Shown here: positions 1 to 9,647 of the stretch, piece after piece
Position numbering within the stretch: position 1 is the first letter of the stretch
How the letters are laid out: the number at the start of each line of letters is the position of its first letter
Origin: Diaporthe sp. PMI_573
Lineage: Eukaryota; Ascomycota; Sordariomycetes; Diaporthales; Diaporthaceae
Assembly: GCA_021399435.1 (NCBI GenBank)
Contig: JAJTUP010000018.1
Location: 806,001 to 870,000 of the forward strand
DNA: 64,000 bases
Direction of reading: 5' to 3'
Notes under the pieces: generated by a model
The model's database searches: none
Told to the model about the DNA's origin: nothing
Seen by the model: only the letters and a program-made list of their open reading frames with translations
Position numbers and translations under genes: made by a program

Positions 1-36
1 GCGCCGCGTTTCATGGCCTCCCAAAAGCTTGTCTCG

Positions 37-226
37 CCACTGCTCGTTGCAGTCCTCGACGCGAGGTGATGGATTCAGCGGCCCAGCAACGGACCTGCTC
101 ACGTTCCTCCGCCCGTCAGCCCGGCCAGCTTTCGGGACCATCTGCAGCTCCAAACCAACAGAATCCTAATTGAAACTTATGGATGGGTTGCTTCTGCCAT
201 GAAACAAAGCTTACACTTGCTCGTGC
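37..226 (+). repeat. Diverged direct repeat, copy 1
   Basis: This stretch aligns with 2329-2500 in the same orientation. The two copies share two exact blocks, one of about 16 bp ending in TTCCTCCGCCC and one of 20 bp, TTCTGCCATGAAACAAAGCT, with diverged sequence and small indels between. No coding potential is visible. It may be an old LTR or other transposon end, or a segmental duplication; the sequence does not decide. Confidence 0.75.
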
Positions 227-579
227 CTGCAGCCGCTACCGCCACAAAACTCGAAGAAGAATAGAAGTGTCAAATTTGTGCCTCGGTTCTATTGGTATTG
301 TGTCAGTAGAAGGTTTCTTGCTTCTATGCTTACTACTTGCTTACTAGAAAACGTTGCTCTTGTGAGACTGGCCTGCAGTGAATCCAGCATAAGACTTGCG
401 ACGAGTGCTTAACCGCTCCGGTCCTCGCGGGCATTAAGCCCATCGGCCCTGACAGTCTACAACCAAAAGCCATCAAGATTATAGACATCATCGATAAGCA
501 AAAATCCAAGACTTGCTAGCAGTGGTGATTTTTGATCCACCCAGTTCTGACTTTCTCCCTAATTATATCATCACTCTTC
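227..579. other. Intergenic, nothing recognised
   Basis: There is no open frame of note and no RNA gene signature. It is AT-rich and lies 3' of the small gene at 580-1238. Confidence 0.5.
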
Positions 580-1238
580 CTACAGAATAACTCGCCCCTC
601 CCTATCAGCAATCGAGTATTCATCGGACGTAGGGACGTAGTTGACTTGATAATACTTCGAGCTCTAAGAACAAAAGAGAAAAACAGGAGTTAGCAATGCG
701 ACGAAGCAAACGAAACTGAGGAACCTCAGAACTAATATTTGCAAAGGCAGGAGTCACTTACATCACAATACCTATGCTTATGCAGCCATCCCTCAGGCAT
801 CTGGTCGAAACGTGTATATTTCCTGATACCAAAGGAGGCTTGCCCATCAAATGCCCAAACCTCCTCGTCTCCTTCAGGGACTTTGCCACCATCCTCATAG
901 TAGCGAATAAGCGCCTCAAAGTTGGCACGATTCTGGGGGAAAAGGTTTTTCTCTATCGTGCGTTTGAACGCTGCGATCCTGCCTTCTCGTGTGTTCCACA
1001 GCTGTCGAGAAGGTGGTGACTGTATAGAAGAGGCTGAAGCTGGATCCTTCATCTCTTGGGCTGATGATAAGGTTGAGTCCGCAGACTTATCGCTAACGTT
1101 TTGGTTCTCGAACGTCGCGTTAGGCGAAGTGACCGATAAAGTTGCAACTCCGTCACCAATGTGAGTAATGACATCGCCCAAGGACGTATTGCTCTGTTCA
1201 TTGGCCATTTTCGGATGCGAAGCGGACGACTGGTACAT
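580..1238 (-). CDS. Hypothetical protein, two exons
   Basis: I do not recognise this family. Exon 1 is 1238-762 and exon 2 is 663-580, separated by a 98-bp intron with a clean GTAAGT donor and a TTCTTAG acceptor; splicing extends the protein to 186 aa. The ATG at 1208 (MANEQ, preceded by AAAA and followed by G) is a better-placed start than the first ATG at 1238 and would give 176 aa. The first 75 residues are Ser/Thr/Asn-rich and probably disordered. The remainder (from LWNTREGRIAAF to the end) is compact, rich in aromatic and charged residues, and looks folded. No signal peptide or membrane segment is seen. The gene lies between two diverged direct repeats, so it could be cargo of an old mobile element, but nothing in the protein resembles a transposase. 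Confidence 0.55.
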
Positions 1239-2328
1239 GTATTGTACAAGAATAGATCGGAAAAAGGAAATGTTATTGAGGTAAGCATGAGGTATGTATT
1301 CAGAGGTGAGATTCAGCGTGATGGGTAGTTGAAGTTGCTATTCTACAAAGCAGAGACGGTGATGGAGTGACAGATGAGCTGGGGCGTGTCATAAAATAGC
1401 TGTTGGGGCTGTTGCCTTGCAACGTCGCTACCAGCACAGGTGGGTCCATCTCTGGCACAGCAGCAGTATTGCTGTGCCGCCTCGGCAACTGTCCGCCAAC
1501 TGCTGTCTAAGGTACTAGAAAGTTATCAAGCCGCAATGCTACAGCCGTTGTACTTTCCATCCAAATATCGAGGCTTCACGCGAATCCAATAGATCGATGA
1601 GACGCTAGGCTGACACGAACCCCGAAGATCACCGTCGAGTCCAGGTGTCCCGGCTGTGCCGGGGGTGGTGGAACCGTGATCAGGAGAGCGGCGACTATCA
1701 ACGATACTGGCTCTAACCTGCAGAGTGTGTGTCACTCCGATTGGAACGTTCTTAAGACCGCCACCATGGCCCTGGATATTAATGTGCTCTTGGGGGTCTG
1801 AATCGTGAAGCCCAAAGTCAAGAAGCACGCACAGGGATAGGATGTGTTCACCGGGCAGTGTACCGCTCACGGTATAGTACGTGGAACTTCTACGCCTTGA
1901 TGGCGACACGCTCCTCTTGGGCGAGGGTATGCGCAACTATCTCTATTCCGCCACTGCCCCTGGAGATAATCGACTTTGGGTCTTTCAGAGGAAGCAAGCA
2001 ATCGTTGACGGCCTGGATCTGGTACAGTCCCCGAGAGCCGTAGCGCTGCTCATTCAGTATGATACATCGATCCCCCTAAGATCGCGGGCTATCTTATCTT
2101 GCCTATAACAAAGTAAAGACCTCGCCTGGTGCCGCACAATTCTATATGCCCTCTGCTGTTTGAAGGCTTGTACAAGGTCCTGAAGATTACATCACACATT
2201 AGCCGGTAAATGGTGACAAGTATTGATATGCTACACTCTTTGTATATGTATATCTACAAATTTTATTATATATATTCAACATGGGGTTAGGCGTTTCGTG
2301 CTGTCCCCCCCCCCCAAAATCTGTCCTT
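1239..2328. other. Intergenic with a possible decayed coding stretch
   Basis: On the minus strand 1526-1936 is open for 136 codons. An adjoining minus-strand frame just upstream (about 1900-2040) also reads like protein but ends in a stop, so this could be the relic of an unknown gene. I found no splice pattern joining the two parts and no recognisable domain. Twelve C residues run at 2305-2316. Confidence 0.25.
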
Positions 2329-2500
2329 CCACTACTCGTTGCACTACTCGACCCGGGAGTGATAGGTTTGGCGGCCCAGGAACTGACCCAGTCACGTTCC
2401 TCCGCCCCTCATCTGCAGTTCTAGACCCACAGTAGCCCGATTGAAGCTCTCGGTTGAGTGTTTCTGCCATGAAACAAAGCTGATAGCCCGTTGCTTGTTG
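2329..2500 (+). repeat. Diverged direct repeat, copy 2
   Basis: This is the second copy of the repeat at 37-226, in the same orientation and about 2.3 kb away. It lacks about 15-20 bp present in copy 1 after the CCTCCGCCC block. The outer boundaries are approximate. Confidence 0.75.
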
Positions 2501-3098
2501 TCCTGTGGCCATTTGATAATATTTTCGCATCTGTGCCCGGTCTGGTCGTCCTGCCTAGGTCGAGGCGGTGACGAAATTCAAGGCCTCCACAGCCAATGAA
2601 AGAAAGCGACGAGAATGGCAGTTGAAGACCTGGCTTCGACTACTGAAGCAGATGATCACAGTGCCATGTTTTCATGAACGAGTGCCCCCCTTCCTTCCTG
2701 GGGGGTCCTCACCAGTACTGAGGGCAGCCAAGGCTCCCATCCTTCTCGAAGCAGGCGAACGGCCAGGAGCTTGTCCTTCTCGAGGATATCCGTAAATCAA
2801 CATCTCCAAATTGCGAATAAGGCTGAGCGTATTGCACCAACTGCAACCGTATCCGGCCACACACGACCGTAGGGTTGCCCATGTAGGAGGTGGTTGACTG
2901 CCATCCCTGGGGTTCACTGGTAGTGCAAGCATGCCCTTGCGACGTCTTGGAGACCAGTGCAACGACATCGAGAACCAAAAGGGCGGCTGTATCTGGAGCT
3001 GGCACCGGCAGCAGAATTACATTCCACTGCGCGGTTGAGGACCATGTAGGTTTTCTGGTTGATGCACGTCGTGACCCGTTAAATCCTGTTCCAACTCT
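2501..3098. other. Intergenic, nothing recognised
   Basis: Short overlapping open frames on both strands have no recognisable content. The stretch is the 3' flank of the helicase-like gene. Confidence 0.4.
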
Positions 3099-4304
3099 TC
3101 AGTGCCGCGATTGTGTGTCGAATGATTCGTTGAGAATTGTGTTCCTCATGAGCTTGTTGTCTCGGATGCGCTTCTTCCACTCTTGCTTGAGCTCTTGCTT
3201 ATAGTCCAGCCGGGCTCCTCGTAGCTCCTGGATCTCGTCCAGGCGGGGCTCGTGGTGGAGCTCGTGGTCGCCGGGCAGGACCACTTCCATCAGACGCCTG
3301 AGCTTCGGGTCATATCCGTCGGATATTACCAGTCGCTGGGCCTCCCCGGGCAGGGCCATATCTTCCATGACTCCGCCTAGCAGCTCATGGAAGACGGGGT
3401 GCCGTAAGGAAGATGCTTGGCCGTCGACGACAAGGGTTTTGAGGTCCTGTAGGAGTTCCACCAGGAGTGCCTTAGCATGTCCTAATGAAGTCCAGTGGAG
3501 CAGGATCTCCGGCGTGCTTATGAGAACGTTGTAGCCTCGTTCCTTGTACTTTAACAGTCCCGAGTTCATTGGTGAACCCAGGACTACCATATCCAGTCCG
3601 GCACCGTGGCTCTTCAGGAGACGCGTTGCTGTAGCATGTACCTCTCTTGCATCGTCCAGGGTGGGGCATATGACCAGGAGTTCTGAAGGACGCGCCGGCT
3701 TGTGGTCGTTGGACTTGGGCTCGTGCTTGCGCTTGCAGACCCCGCGCTCGATTATGCTGTGGGCGAGAGGGAGTAGGTATTGCAGCGTGCGGGATGGGCA
3801 CGGCGCCTGGATGAAAAGGTTCCTGCCTGACCGGACGGCGTCGAACGTTGAGTCATAAACTGGCATGCCGCGCAGCAGCGGCCTCATCTGCATGATGTTT
3901 GCAAGGAGGGTCGGGTGGAGCTGGGAGTGGAAGTCTTGCGGCGCTCGTATTTCTGCGTCGAGTTCGCTTTCTTTCCTGCGCTCTTTCGGCTTGTCTTGGT
4001 CGTTGTTCGCGACCTCGTCATCTCGATCGGCCTCTCTCTGTAGGTGTACATCTCGCAATATCGATCGGAAACTCGATTCGGCGTGGACTTGCAGCTCGTC
4101 ATCTTTTAGCTTGTTGGTCTCAAATTCTGGGTGGTCGTCGCGGCGACTTGGCCCTGACGGCAGTTGGATTCTGCTGGGGGTATTTTGGCGGGAGACATGG
4201 AGGGTAGTCGCGAACGAGCGTGGCACTCTGGGAGCACATATTACTCTTATTGGGAGCAAGGGTAGGCGAGAAGCACGCGAACCCAGACCGCAGGCCTTGA
4301 ACAT
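3099..4304 (-). CDS. DEAD-box helicase-like protein without ATPase motifs
   Basis: A single-exon gene of 401 aa. The N-terminus is rich in Arg and hydroxylated residues with almost no acids (to about residue 40), consistent with a mitochondrial targeting peptide. Residues 123-340 follow the first RecA-like domain of mitochondrial DEAD-box RNA helicases motif by motif, but every catalytic signature is altered. Walker A is APCPSRT (167-173) instead of AxxGxGKT, motif Ia is PTLDD (214-218), motif Ib is STPE (263-266), motif II is DGQA (294-297) instead of DEAD, and motif III is SDG (328-330) instead of SAT. The second RecA domain is absent; a charged tail follows. The frame is intact over 1.2 kb, so it looks like a maintained protein, not a pseudogene. 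I infer a non-catalytic mitochondrial RNA-binding or assembly role. Single-exon structure and helicase ancestry are well supported; the function is a guess. Confidence 0.75.
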   Translation of the reverse strand: MFKACGLGSRASRLPLLPIRVICAPRVPRSFATTLHVSRQNTPSRIQLPSGPSRRDDHPEFETNKLKDDELQVHAESSFRSILRDVHLQREADRDDEVANNDQDKPKERRKESELDAEIRAPQDFHSQLHPTLLANIMQMRPLLRGMPVYDSTFDAVRSGRNLFIQAPCPSRTLQYLLPLAHSIIERGVCKRKHEPKSNDHKPARPSELLVICPTLDDAREVHATATRLLKSHGAGLDMVVLGSPMNSGLLKYKERGYNVLISTPEILLHWTSLGHAKALLVELLQDLKTLVVDGQASSLRHPVFHELLGGVMEDMALPGEAQRLVISDGYDPKLRRLMEVVLPGDHELHHEPRLDEIQELRGARLDYKQELKQEWKKRIRDNKLMRNTILNESFDTQSRH

Positions 4305-5355
4305 GACGGGATATCAAGGCAGGGCTCGAGGGGCGTACAAATGGATTAGCGGCGTGCGGCGCTCGCCATTTGGGAATGGAAGCTTTGTGCAGCTCCTTAT
4401 CGATAAGGCCACCGGCCGGTTTGCCGACGTCGGTGCCGAGCCATCCCCAGTCGCCGCTAAAATGCTCTACGTCATGTCATTTTGAGACAACTTCCCTATT
4501 TTCACACTGAGAACCCGCATTAGTACTGCTGTGTTTATCGCTTCCCCGTCTCAGCCAAGTCACTTTGAATACTACAGAATTGCCTCGCTTACCGCGCGGT
4601 AGCGGCCTAGGCTGCCTCATCAAACAGACCCGTGAATTCCCCTCTCGGAGCTGCATCGACCAGCCTCCGTGGACTTGGAGAACAGCCATTTCCAATTTAG
4701 CCTCGCACGTGTCAATTCACTCTGTTCTGTTTTCATTCTTATGCCCTCCTTTTTTCTTGGGGAATTTATCTGGAGATGTCCTCTATATTTTAGAATGCTT
4801 CCCAAGATTCATGGAACATTTGAACAAGACACTGAAAGCAGATCAACTATCGATATTCGAAGAGGTGCCTGTCCCCTCGAAAGGTGAAAACTTTTCCGTC
4901 TGTTCGAGATCGAATACGAGGACATCTTGGCCTACTCGGATCAAATTGCTCAAGATAAATGTGGCTAAGTTCAAGTATATACGGGCTTACAGTGGTCACC
5001 AAAACCTAGTACGTCAACACACTTGTATACTAATTTAGTGAATCTTGTTCCAGGTTTTTTCAATAACATGTGTCGTGATTGGAACATTCCTGGTGCCAAC
5101 AAAATCCCACTTTCAAGAATCCTACTCAGTCACAGACATGTTGGTTAATTCACTATTGAGTATTATTGCCTCGTGGGATTAGGCAGAAGTCACCACTAGC
5201 CTCAGTCGTCTAACCCGTTCAGGGCAAGAGACTCTCACCTACAACGCAGAGATCCTCTAACTTTATGGGAGTCTCTTCTACTTCTTCATCCCGTATCCTT
5301 AACTTCATCTTTCCATCATTGCTGTCTGACAGGCTCAGAAATTTCTTACTCCACC
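4305..5355. other. Intergenic between divergent genes
   Basis: This spans the shared upstream region of the minus-strand helicase-like gene and the plus-strand SIMPL gene. A 157-codon open frame at 4565-5038 overlaps other frames, is low in coding character and is not called. Confidence 0.5.
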
Positions 5356-6138
5356 ATGATCCCCCAACTGAAAATCCACGTCAACGGGTCCGCGTCCGTG
5401 TTCCGCACGGCAGAACGCGGAGTGCTACACACCGAAGTCTCATCAACAACCACCTCCCAGGCGGAGGCTTCATCGAATGTCAGTGCCACCACGGAAAACA
5501 TGATCAACACCTTCCGCCGCTTCGCCCCCAAGACCGAGGACGGGCTGTACCCCCACGCCTCAGCAGGCATCACCGCCTTCTCCGCATCCGCCCCGGAGAC
5601 GTCGACCTTCATCCCCAGGGCCAAGAACGGCAGGGAGCTCAAGACGGCGCCCAAGGAGTACACCACCACCACGACCGCCGAGGTGATCTTCCGCGACATG
5701 GAGCTCCTCGCGCGGCTCGCGACCGAGCTCTCGGCCATGGAGAACGTGAGCATCACCCAGACCGAGTGGCGCCTCACGGACGCCACGCACGCGGCCATCT
5801 GCCGCGAGGCCCGCGTGAAGGCCATGAAGGACGCGGTGCAGAAGGCCGAGGACTACGCCGGCGTCGTCGGGCGGGAGGTCTTCGCCTTCAAGGTCGAGGA
5901 CGGTGCTGCCAACGTCGCTTATTCCGGGCGCACGAAGCAGACGGCGCGGCGGGGTGGCCCGCTGGCCCAGGCTCCACGGCAGGCCTGGGCCCCGTCGGCT
6001 TCCACGCAGACGGACCAGGGCATGACGATTGATGGTCCTGCGTTGGAGCCGAGCACCATCACCGTTAGCGCGCGGGTGGATGTCAACTTCGTGTCTAAGG
6101 ATGGGGAGCCGATGGATGAATCATCAGACTCTGAGTGA
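5356..6138 (+). CDS. SIMPL (DUF541) domain protein
   Basis: A single-exon gene of 260 aa. The SIMPL fold is recognisable: an N-terminal strand IPQLKIHVNGSASV, a Thr/Ser-rich strand region, a central helix LLARLATELSAMENVSITQTEW, the characteristic RVKAMKDAVQKAEDYAGVVG helix-turn, and a final strand STITVSARVDVNFV. There is no signal peptide, so it is expected in the cytosol; bacterial relatives are often periplasmic. The C-terminus after residue 210 is Gln/Ala/Pro-rich and ends in an acidic DESSDSE tail. Many fungal genomes carry such a protein with no assigned reaction. The start is the first ATG in frame, with ACC just upstream (CACCATGA). The coding sequence is distinctly GC-richer than its flanks. 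Confidence 0.8.
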   Translation: MIPQLKIHVNGSASVFRTAERGVLHTEVSSTTTSQAEASSNVSATTENMINTFRRFAPKTEDGLYPHASAGITAFSASAPETSTFIPRAKNGRELKTAPKEYTTTTTAEVIFRDMELLARLATELSAMENVSITQTEWRLTDATHAAICREARVKAMKDAVQKAEDYAGVVGREVFAFKVEDGAANVAYSGRTKQTARRGGPLAQAPRQAWAPSASTQTDQGMTIDGPALEPSTITVSARVDVNFVSKDGEPMDESSDSE

Positions 6139-6281
6139 CTACGGCTGTGATATTTCGAGTTCTTCTGAATTCTACCACGAATAACCCGGAAGATAGTTTC
6201 CTCGCACAAGCTATCGTGGATCGATGACTGTTATTGAACGTTTAGTGGGCTACGTGCCACAGACAATTGTATTCTAAACCT

Positions 6282-6297
6282 ACTGTTATCGGCATTG

Positions 6298-6328
<31 letters not shown>

Positions 6329-6419
6329 CGCTGGGTGTTGAAGCGTTTACCACTGTATGAAGGGACCGCCTACATACTGCTTAAGAAGCGCACGTACACG
6401 GATTAAAAACGAAACCACC
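6282..6419 (+). repeat. Dispersed short element, copy A (core 6333-6419)
   Basis: The 87-bp core aligns with 37561-37647 (reverse strand) and 54961-55043. Copies A and B share a long exact stretch around AGGGACCGCCTACATACTGC. A 15-bp block upstream of the core (ACTGTTATCGGCATT, 6282-6296) is shared only with copy C. Between block and core lies a run of 19 T followed by 12 A. The element ends 145 bp before the ATG of the carboxypeptidase gene, in the same orientation. Confidence 0.85.
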
Positions 6420-6563
6420 TAGTATGTTTGCTTGCTCTGTCCTACTATACAATCAACCTTCTGTGCTCCTCGATATGATTGTCATTTTGGGGATGTCTCA
6501 CAAAATCTCCCCAGCCTCCAGGGGCTCCGCAGCGTCTCCTTCGGATACATCAAAACCACCACA

Positions 6564-8313
6564 ATGCCGTCTTCTTCCATCCTGCTATGGGTGGCCGCCA
6601 GCTGCCTCCTTTCTCTGGCGTCGGCTTTTCCCAGTGTTCCGTTCGAATCAAAGAACAAGCGTTACACTCGCCGCGATGACGGTATCGATTATACTGTCTT
6701 CGAGCACGCAGCAACGCAGACAAACCTAACCTACGTCGCGGATTCCGGCGTCTGCGAGACTACTCCTGGTGTCCACCAGTACTCCGGCACTCTGTCTATC
6801 GGTGAGGCGATAAACATGAATGTCTAAGAATTATTAGAAACAAACTGACGGTGTACAGGCAACAACAAGAACATGTTCTTTTGGCTTTTCGAGGCTCGCG
6901 ACAGCCCAAGCACCAAGCCGCTGGCACTCTGGCTCAACGGCGGGCCCGGCTGTAGCTCTATGGTCGGCTTGCTCGAGGAGAACGGCCCTTGTCGTTTCGC
7001 GCCCAACTCCACCACACCAGAACACAACCCCTACTCATGGAACAACTACGGTGTGGGTATTGAACTGTGACTGATTTCTCCGACAAGGAGTGGCCCCAAT
7101 GGCCGGAAACCAGTCACTGACGCCATGCAGCAAATATGCTCTACGTCGATCAGCCCATCGGAGTCGGCTTCAGCCTCGGTACCGAGGAGGTCAACTCGAC
7201 GATCAATGCGGCACCGGACATGTGGACGTTCATGCAGATGTTCTATGATTCCTTCCCCGAGTACAAAGCACGCGAATTCGGCCTCTTTTCCGAATCCTAC
7301 GGCGGACACTACGGCCCGGTCTTCGCCTCGCACTTTCAACAGCAGAACGCCGCAGTCGCCAGCGGCGCTATCCAAGGCGAGCCGGTCAACCTGGTTGCAC
7401 TGGGCATCAACAACGGTTGGTACGACGCAAAGATACAGTACCGCAGTTATATGGAATACGCGTTCAAGAACTCATACCGGCCCTTGATCAATGAGAAATT
7501 CTACAAGCAATTGGTAGCCGACTATGATGCTGGGTGTGACTCGCTGCTCGACTCTTGTGCAAATGACACTGGCAGCGACGGAGCCTGTCATAATGCTGAT
7601 CATACGTGCATGCAGACCTTCCAGACTCAGATCGAGCAGTCGGGCACCTGGAGCCCTTACGATATACGCCAGCAGGATTCCGGAGAGGCCCCTGGAAGTA
7701 ATTGGCTCGGTTATCTAAACAACCCGGATATACAGCAGAAGATTGGGGCAAATGTCACCTTTGCGACCTGCTCTCACTTCGTCAATAGCAGGTTTACACT
7801 CACTGGGGATGGTACGTTTTGCCTGCCTGTTGCTTAGGACCACACTGACTTCTCATGCAGAAGGACGCTCCACCCTAGGATCCCTTTCCTCGGTCATACA
7901 GTCTAACATCACTGTTCTCATCTGGAATGGCGATTCAGGTAAGCTTGGTCAGTGTGTATCTAACACCAATGTGTCCTAATCTTTGATTTTCTTTAGACTT
8001 CAACTGCAATTGGATGGGTAACCTAGACTCGCTGCACGCTGTGAAGTACCCTCGACAGCAGGAATTCAAAGACGCGCCTATGATGCCGTACACTATAAAC
8101 GGCACTTCCCGGGGAGAGTTTAAGAATGTTAGAAACCTCAGCTGGTTGAAAGTATTCGAAGCTGGACACGAAGTTCCCATGTTTCGTGAGTCCCGCCTTC
8201 GCCTAAAGCAAGATGATTCTCAGTGTGGCTGACAAGCCGCATCTGCAGAACCGGAAGTTTCACTCAAGGCATTTATTCAGACAATGCAGAAGAAACCGAT
8301 ATCAGCTACATAG
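6564..8313 (+). CDS. Secreted serine carboxypeptidase (peptidase S10, carboxypeptidase S1-like)
   Basis: Six exons: 6564-6801, 6859-7050, 7131-7811, 7861-7938, 7997-8185, 8249-8313, encoding 480 aa. All introns are GT-AG, 49-80 bp, and phases close. It removes C-terminal residues from peptides in the secretory pathway or outside the cell. The signal peptide is visible (MPSSSILLWVAASCLLSLASA). Family marks are WLNGGPGCSS (oxyanion region), SESYGGHYGP with the nucleophile Ser near residue 199, the Asp in NGDSDFNCNW, and the His near 454 in EAGHEVPMFQ. The length is normal for the family. Several N-glycosylation sites (NST, NLT, NVT, NIT) fit secretion. A start upstream at 6424 or 6432 would add a non-conserved leader and place the signal sequence internally, so 6564 is preferred. 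A dispersed repeat element lies just upstream. Confidence 0.92.
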
Positions 8314-9647
8314 GAAAGTTGATGGAGAGCCCCAAGGACGCGAGTGGGTGCCCGGAGTTTGGGGGGGGGGGAAGGTTCCATTAATCGTGTCCCAGTGCCT
8401 GGGCCCACAAAATGAATACGTGAGTTGGATACTGCTACACAAGGCCTTTGAAACAACAGGGAATTGGATATTATGAACTGCGAAACATCCTAGGTGACTT
8501 CACATACGGCCGCTCTGTAGCTTCAACTGAATAATCCTTGCTTGGTTATTTGGAGCCTCCAGCTATGCAAGGTCTAGGGAGAGTTGAATCATTGTATTGG
8601 GTTGCGTGCCTTTGCCAAGATTCTCTCCCTTCATGTCATGAAGCTCAGACCAACCCATCAGTGATCAGCGTGGTTGACGTGACTGATTGTTCTTTGTTTT
8701 CTGATCAGGTCACTGGTGAGCATGGAACAGCATTTCCACTTCGGCGAAAACACGGACGGCAGATGGACGCAGTGACAAATTGACTGGAGGGCCTGTATCT
8801 CGGAAGTAATTAGCCAGGACTCCTGCGAGGTAGTCTTGCTCCCGAGTGACCCACCCTGGTGAGCTTGAACAAGAGGCAGTATGTGCTGCCGTCGCCGACG
8901 TTCCATTGATCTCTTCACAATCACAACCGCTGGTGGCAGTGCGATCATTATGGCGATCGCGCCAAATATTGCTTCGAGAGAAACCGACATTTAATGGGCA
9001 CGCAGGAGTCACGGTCGGTTTTGACTCTCTTAACTCCGTATCAATAGATAAGCGGTAGACAGGATGAATGAATGTTTCGCGGTTCAGCGGTGTTCGTCCT
9101 TGTCACTCGAAAGAGTAGGTAGGTAGAATGCTTCAAAACTAAACTTGAAGTGAATGATTTGACACTAGCACACCTGATATAGCAATGCCGTCGACATTGT
9201 GGTGGGGGCGAAAAGTTTGAATTGAGGAGTCCGACGGCATCTCGGCTTGGAACAAGTATAGAAGTTTCATGATATCAATGACCCAAGTAAAGGGTACCAA
9301 ATCGGACTCGAATTATTGTCCCGTCCCCGCGCTGATGTAGACCCTGTCTGAAATTGGCAATGTCCAATGAGAACTGCTGCCTAGTGTCACACAACATCGG
9401 GAGTCGTGTAGGAGTGCCTGGAATGGCAGGCAAATGGGATTTTGGCCAGCTCCAATCAAAAGCCAGGGCCGAGTCGAACAGTAGTTTCCGCTACCATTTC
9501 TTCCCTTGTTGCTTCCAGATTCACCTACGCATCGCGTCCACATCTCCAACCTGGTTACGGAACCGCGCTTCGTTCTCAATAACCTGTGCTTCTTTCTCCA
9601 TAACGACAACCAATTCTACACCACAGAGCCTGGCCTCGTTGAGTAAT
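8314..9647. other. Intergenic, 1.3 kb, nothing recognised
   Basis: There is a G-run of about 10 near 8360 and several short frames on both strands, none with recognisable content or splice structure. Confidence 0.5.

Noticed and set aside
3865..4485. 206-codon plus-strand frame
   Set aside because: Antisense to the N-terminus of the helicase-like gene; Ser/Arg-rich shadow.
5265..6032. 255-codon plus-strand frame overlapping the SIMPL gene
   Set aside because: Arg/His/Gly-rich frame-shifted shadow; the SIMPL frame has recognisable domain motifs.
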